Shown: positions 62,892-64,000 of the stretch, piece by piece | Layout of the letters: every line of letters starts with the position of its first letter | Numbering within the stretch: the stretch's first letter is position 1 | Source of the DNA: Magnetococcales bacterium | GTDB lineage: Bacteria > Pseudomonadota > Magnetococcia > Magnetococcales > Magnetaquicoccaceae | Direction of reading: 5' to 3' | NCBI GenBank assembly: GCA_015231375.1 | Contig: JADGBT010000023.1 | Span: 1 to 64,000 of the forward strand | Length of the DNA: 64,000 nt | Position numbers and translations under genes: made by a program | The notes under the pieces: generated by a model | Seen by the model: the letters and a program-made list of their open reading frames with translations, nothing else | The model's database searches: none | Told to the model about the DNA's origin: nothing

Positions 62892-64000
62892 GAAACCATC
62901 CCTCCTCCCCGCTCCCCCACACCCTCCTGCTCACCCTGCTGACGCTCCTGATCCTCGCACTGTTCTCCCGGGGATTGACCGATCCGGACACAGGCTGGCC
63001 CGATGCCGACCGGGTGCTGATGGATGGCCTGTTCATCCACGACTTCCTGCGGGATCTGAATCTCTCCACCCTGCTCGACCGGGATTTCTTCAGCAACGCC
63101 TATCAGTACGCCATCCGCTATTTCGCCCAGTATCCCGCCTTGAGCCTGGGATCCCGTCCCCCCTTTTTTCCCGGAATCGAGGCGATCTTCTTTTTTGTCT
63201 TCGGCATCCATGACCACAGCGCCAAACTGGCCCTGCTGCTGTTCGTGCTGATCGGTCTGTGGGCCTGGCACGATCTGGTGCGACGCACCCACGACCGCAC
63301 CACCGCCCTCATGGCCAGCGGTCTGCTGTTCACCACCCCGTTCATCGTGCAGTGGGGCTGGTATCCCATGCTGGAAATCCCCGTGCTCGCCATGACCATC
63401 CTCACCGCCAACCTGTTGTGGCGCCACCAGGAAAACGGCGCGCCCAAATGGCTGTATCTGGCCGCCGTCGCCTTCAGTCTCGCCTTGTGGACCAAACAGA
63501 CCGCCTTGTTCATGGCTCCCTGGTTCGCAGCCTGGCTGATCGTCACCGGACAGGCGCGACGCCTGCTCAAAACCCGCGCCACCTGGCTAGCCCTGGGCAT
63601 GATGGCCGTGCTGACCGCCCCTCTGGCCGCGCTCACGATCTGGATGGGCAAAACCAATCTCGCCCTCGCCTTTCAAGGCATGGAGGCCGCCCATCAGAAC
63701 GCCGACTGGACCCAATGGGCCTATCTGCGCCAATACCTGGACCTGCTGATCCAGTATCAAGTGACCTACCCGGTACTGGCCCTCGCCGCCCTGGGAGTGG
63801 TCACCACACTGGTGCGCCGGGATCGCCACGCGCTTTTTTATCTGCTGCTGATCGTCACCACCTACCTTTTCTTCACCGCCCTGCACAGCTTCCGCATTGA
63901 CCGCTACACCATTTTCTGGGTGCCGGGCTTCGCCCTGTTGGCCGCCCTGCCCTTCCATCATTTCCGCGAACACCCCCTGGTGCGCCGTTTCGGCTGGCTG
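62888..64000 (+). CDS. GT-C family glycosyltransferase, ArnT/GT39-like (partial, runs off window)
   Basis: Open frame of 371 codons from a TTG at 62888 to the end of the window without a stop. It begins with a membrane helix, followed by a loop with acidic residues (TDPDTGWPDADRVLMDG) placed as the catalytic aspartates of GT39/ArnT-type enzymes, then many hydrophobic helices. It would move sugars from polyprenyl phosphate in the periplasm. The TTG overlaps the upstream stop (TTGA), which supports it; an ATG at about 63018 is the next start. The C-terminus lies outside the window. Confidence 0.8.
   Translation, partial: MRNHPSSPLPHTLLLTLLTLLILALFSRGLTDPDTGWPDADRVLMDGLFIHDFLRDLNLSTLLDRDFFSNAYQYAIRYFAQYPALSLGSRPPFFPGIEAIFFFVFGIHDHSAKLALLLFVLIGLWAWHDLVRRTHDRTTALMASGLLFTTPFIVQWGWYPMLEIPVLAMTILTANLLWRHQENGAPKWLYLAAVAFSLALWTKQTALFMAPWFAAWLIVTGQARRLLKTRATWLALGMMAVLTAPLAALTIWMGKTNLALAFQGMEAAHQNADWTQWAYLRQYLDLLIQYQVTYPVLALAALGVVTTLVRRDRHALFYLLLIVTTYLFFTALHSFRIDRYTIFWVPGFALLAALPFHHFREHPLVRRFGWL

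Noticed and set aside
1-64000. tRNA, rRNA, CRISPR arrays, replication origin, integrase or transposase genes
   Set aside because: None was recognised on either strand; small structured RNAs could still be missed by eye.

Overview
The window looks like chromosome from a GC-rich, motile, Gram-negative proteobacterium. The signs are sigma-54 type promoters, RND pumps with outer-membrane partners, lipoproteins, an IMPDH-free but AccBC-type housekeeping set, a type IV pilin, MsrPQ and an XrtA-type exopolysaccharide locus. Several flagellin genes with dedicated FliW factors would suit a magnetotactic-coccus-like lineage (Magnetococcia), but that placement is inference; no magnetosome gene or rRNA is present to test it. 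Two short stretches (about 100-1150 and 31.4-32.9 kb) are visibly AT-richer than the rest and may have been acquired.

Layout. 0-7.4 kb: a 95-bp inverted copy of part of the pump gene at the left edge, an alpha/beta-hydrolase, and a MarR regulator divergent from a complete RND efflux operon (outer-membrane factor, adaptor, permease) with two palindromic operators between them. 7.4-7.6 kb: a long palindromic element. 7.6-8.4 kb: SAM hydrolase. 8.4-21.3 kb: a late flagellar block on the minus strand (flgK, flgL, fliW, a giant 764-aa flagellin, a second fliW with a flagellin, fliD, two fliS, a fliT-like gene), plus a third flagellin beyond an inositol-monophosphatase gene. 22-23.2 kb: a REC-HPt phosphotransfer protein and a small membrane protein. 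23.4-28.1 kb: coaBC, an Rrf2 regulator and a sulfur cassette (active E1-like enzyme, cysteine synthase, decayed E1 fused to TusA). 28.2-31.3 kb: sigma-54 pilA and tex. 31.4-32.9 kb: a Septu/PtuA-like ATPase with a broken nuclease partner. 32.9-35.7 kb: msrPQ and a polysaccharide deacetylase. 36-40.6 kb: a zinc-ribbon/adenylate-cyclase/ATPase/TPR protein coupled to a REC-metallo-beta-lactamase protein. 40.7-47 kb: LysR regulator, lytic transglycosylase lipoprotein, second RND pump. 47-51.1 kb: sel1, hpt, accC, accB, aroQ and a coupled unknown gene. 51.3-53.4 kb: fused thiS-thiG, an unknown gene and an Lpp-like lipoprotein. 53.7-64 kb: an exopolysaccharide locus (asparagine-synthase-like, FemAB, deacetylase, tyrosine autokinase, chain-length protein, polyprenyl glycosylphosphotransferase, then two glycosyltransferases, the last cut by the window end).

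How they work together. Flagellar genes from flgK to the fliT-like gene build the hook-filament junction, filament, cap and export chaperones, probably under sigma-54 control. The most unusual unit is the sulfur cassette at 24.8-28.1 kb. One E1-like protein keeps the ATP and adenylation residues but lacks the N-terminal arginine segment. The other keeps that segment but has lost the nucleotide site and carries a TusA sulfur carrier. This division of labour resembles the eukaryotic heterodimeric E1 enzymes and is the best candidate here for an undescribed system.
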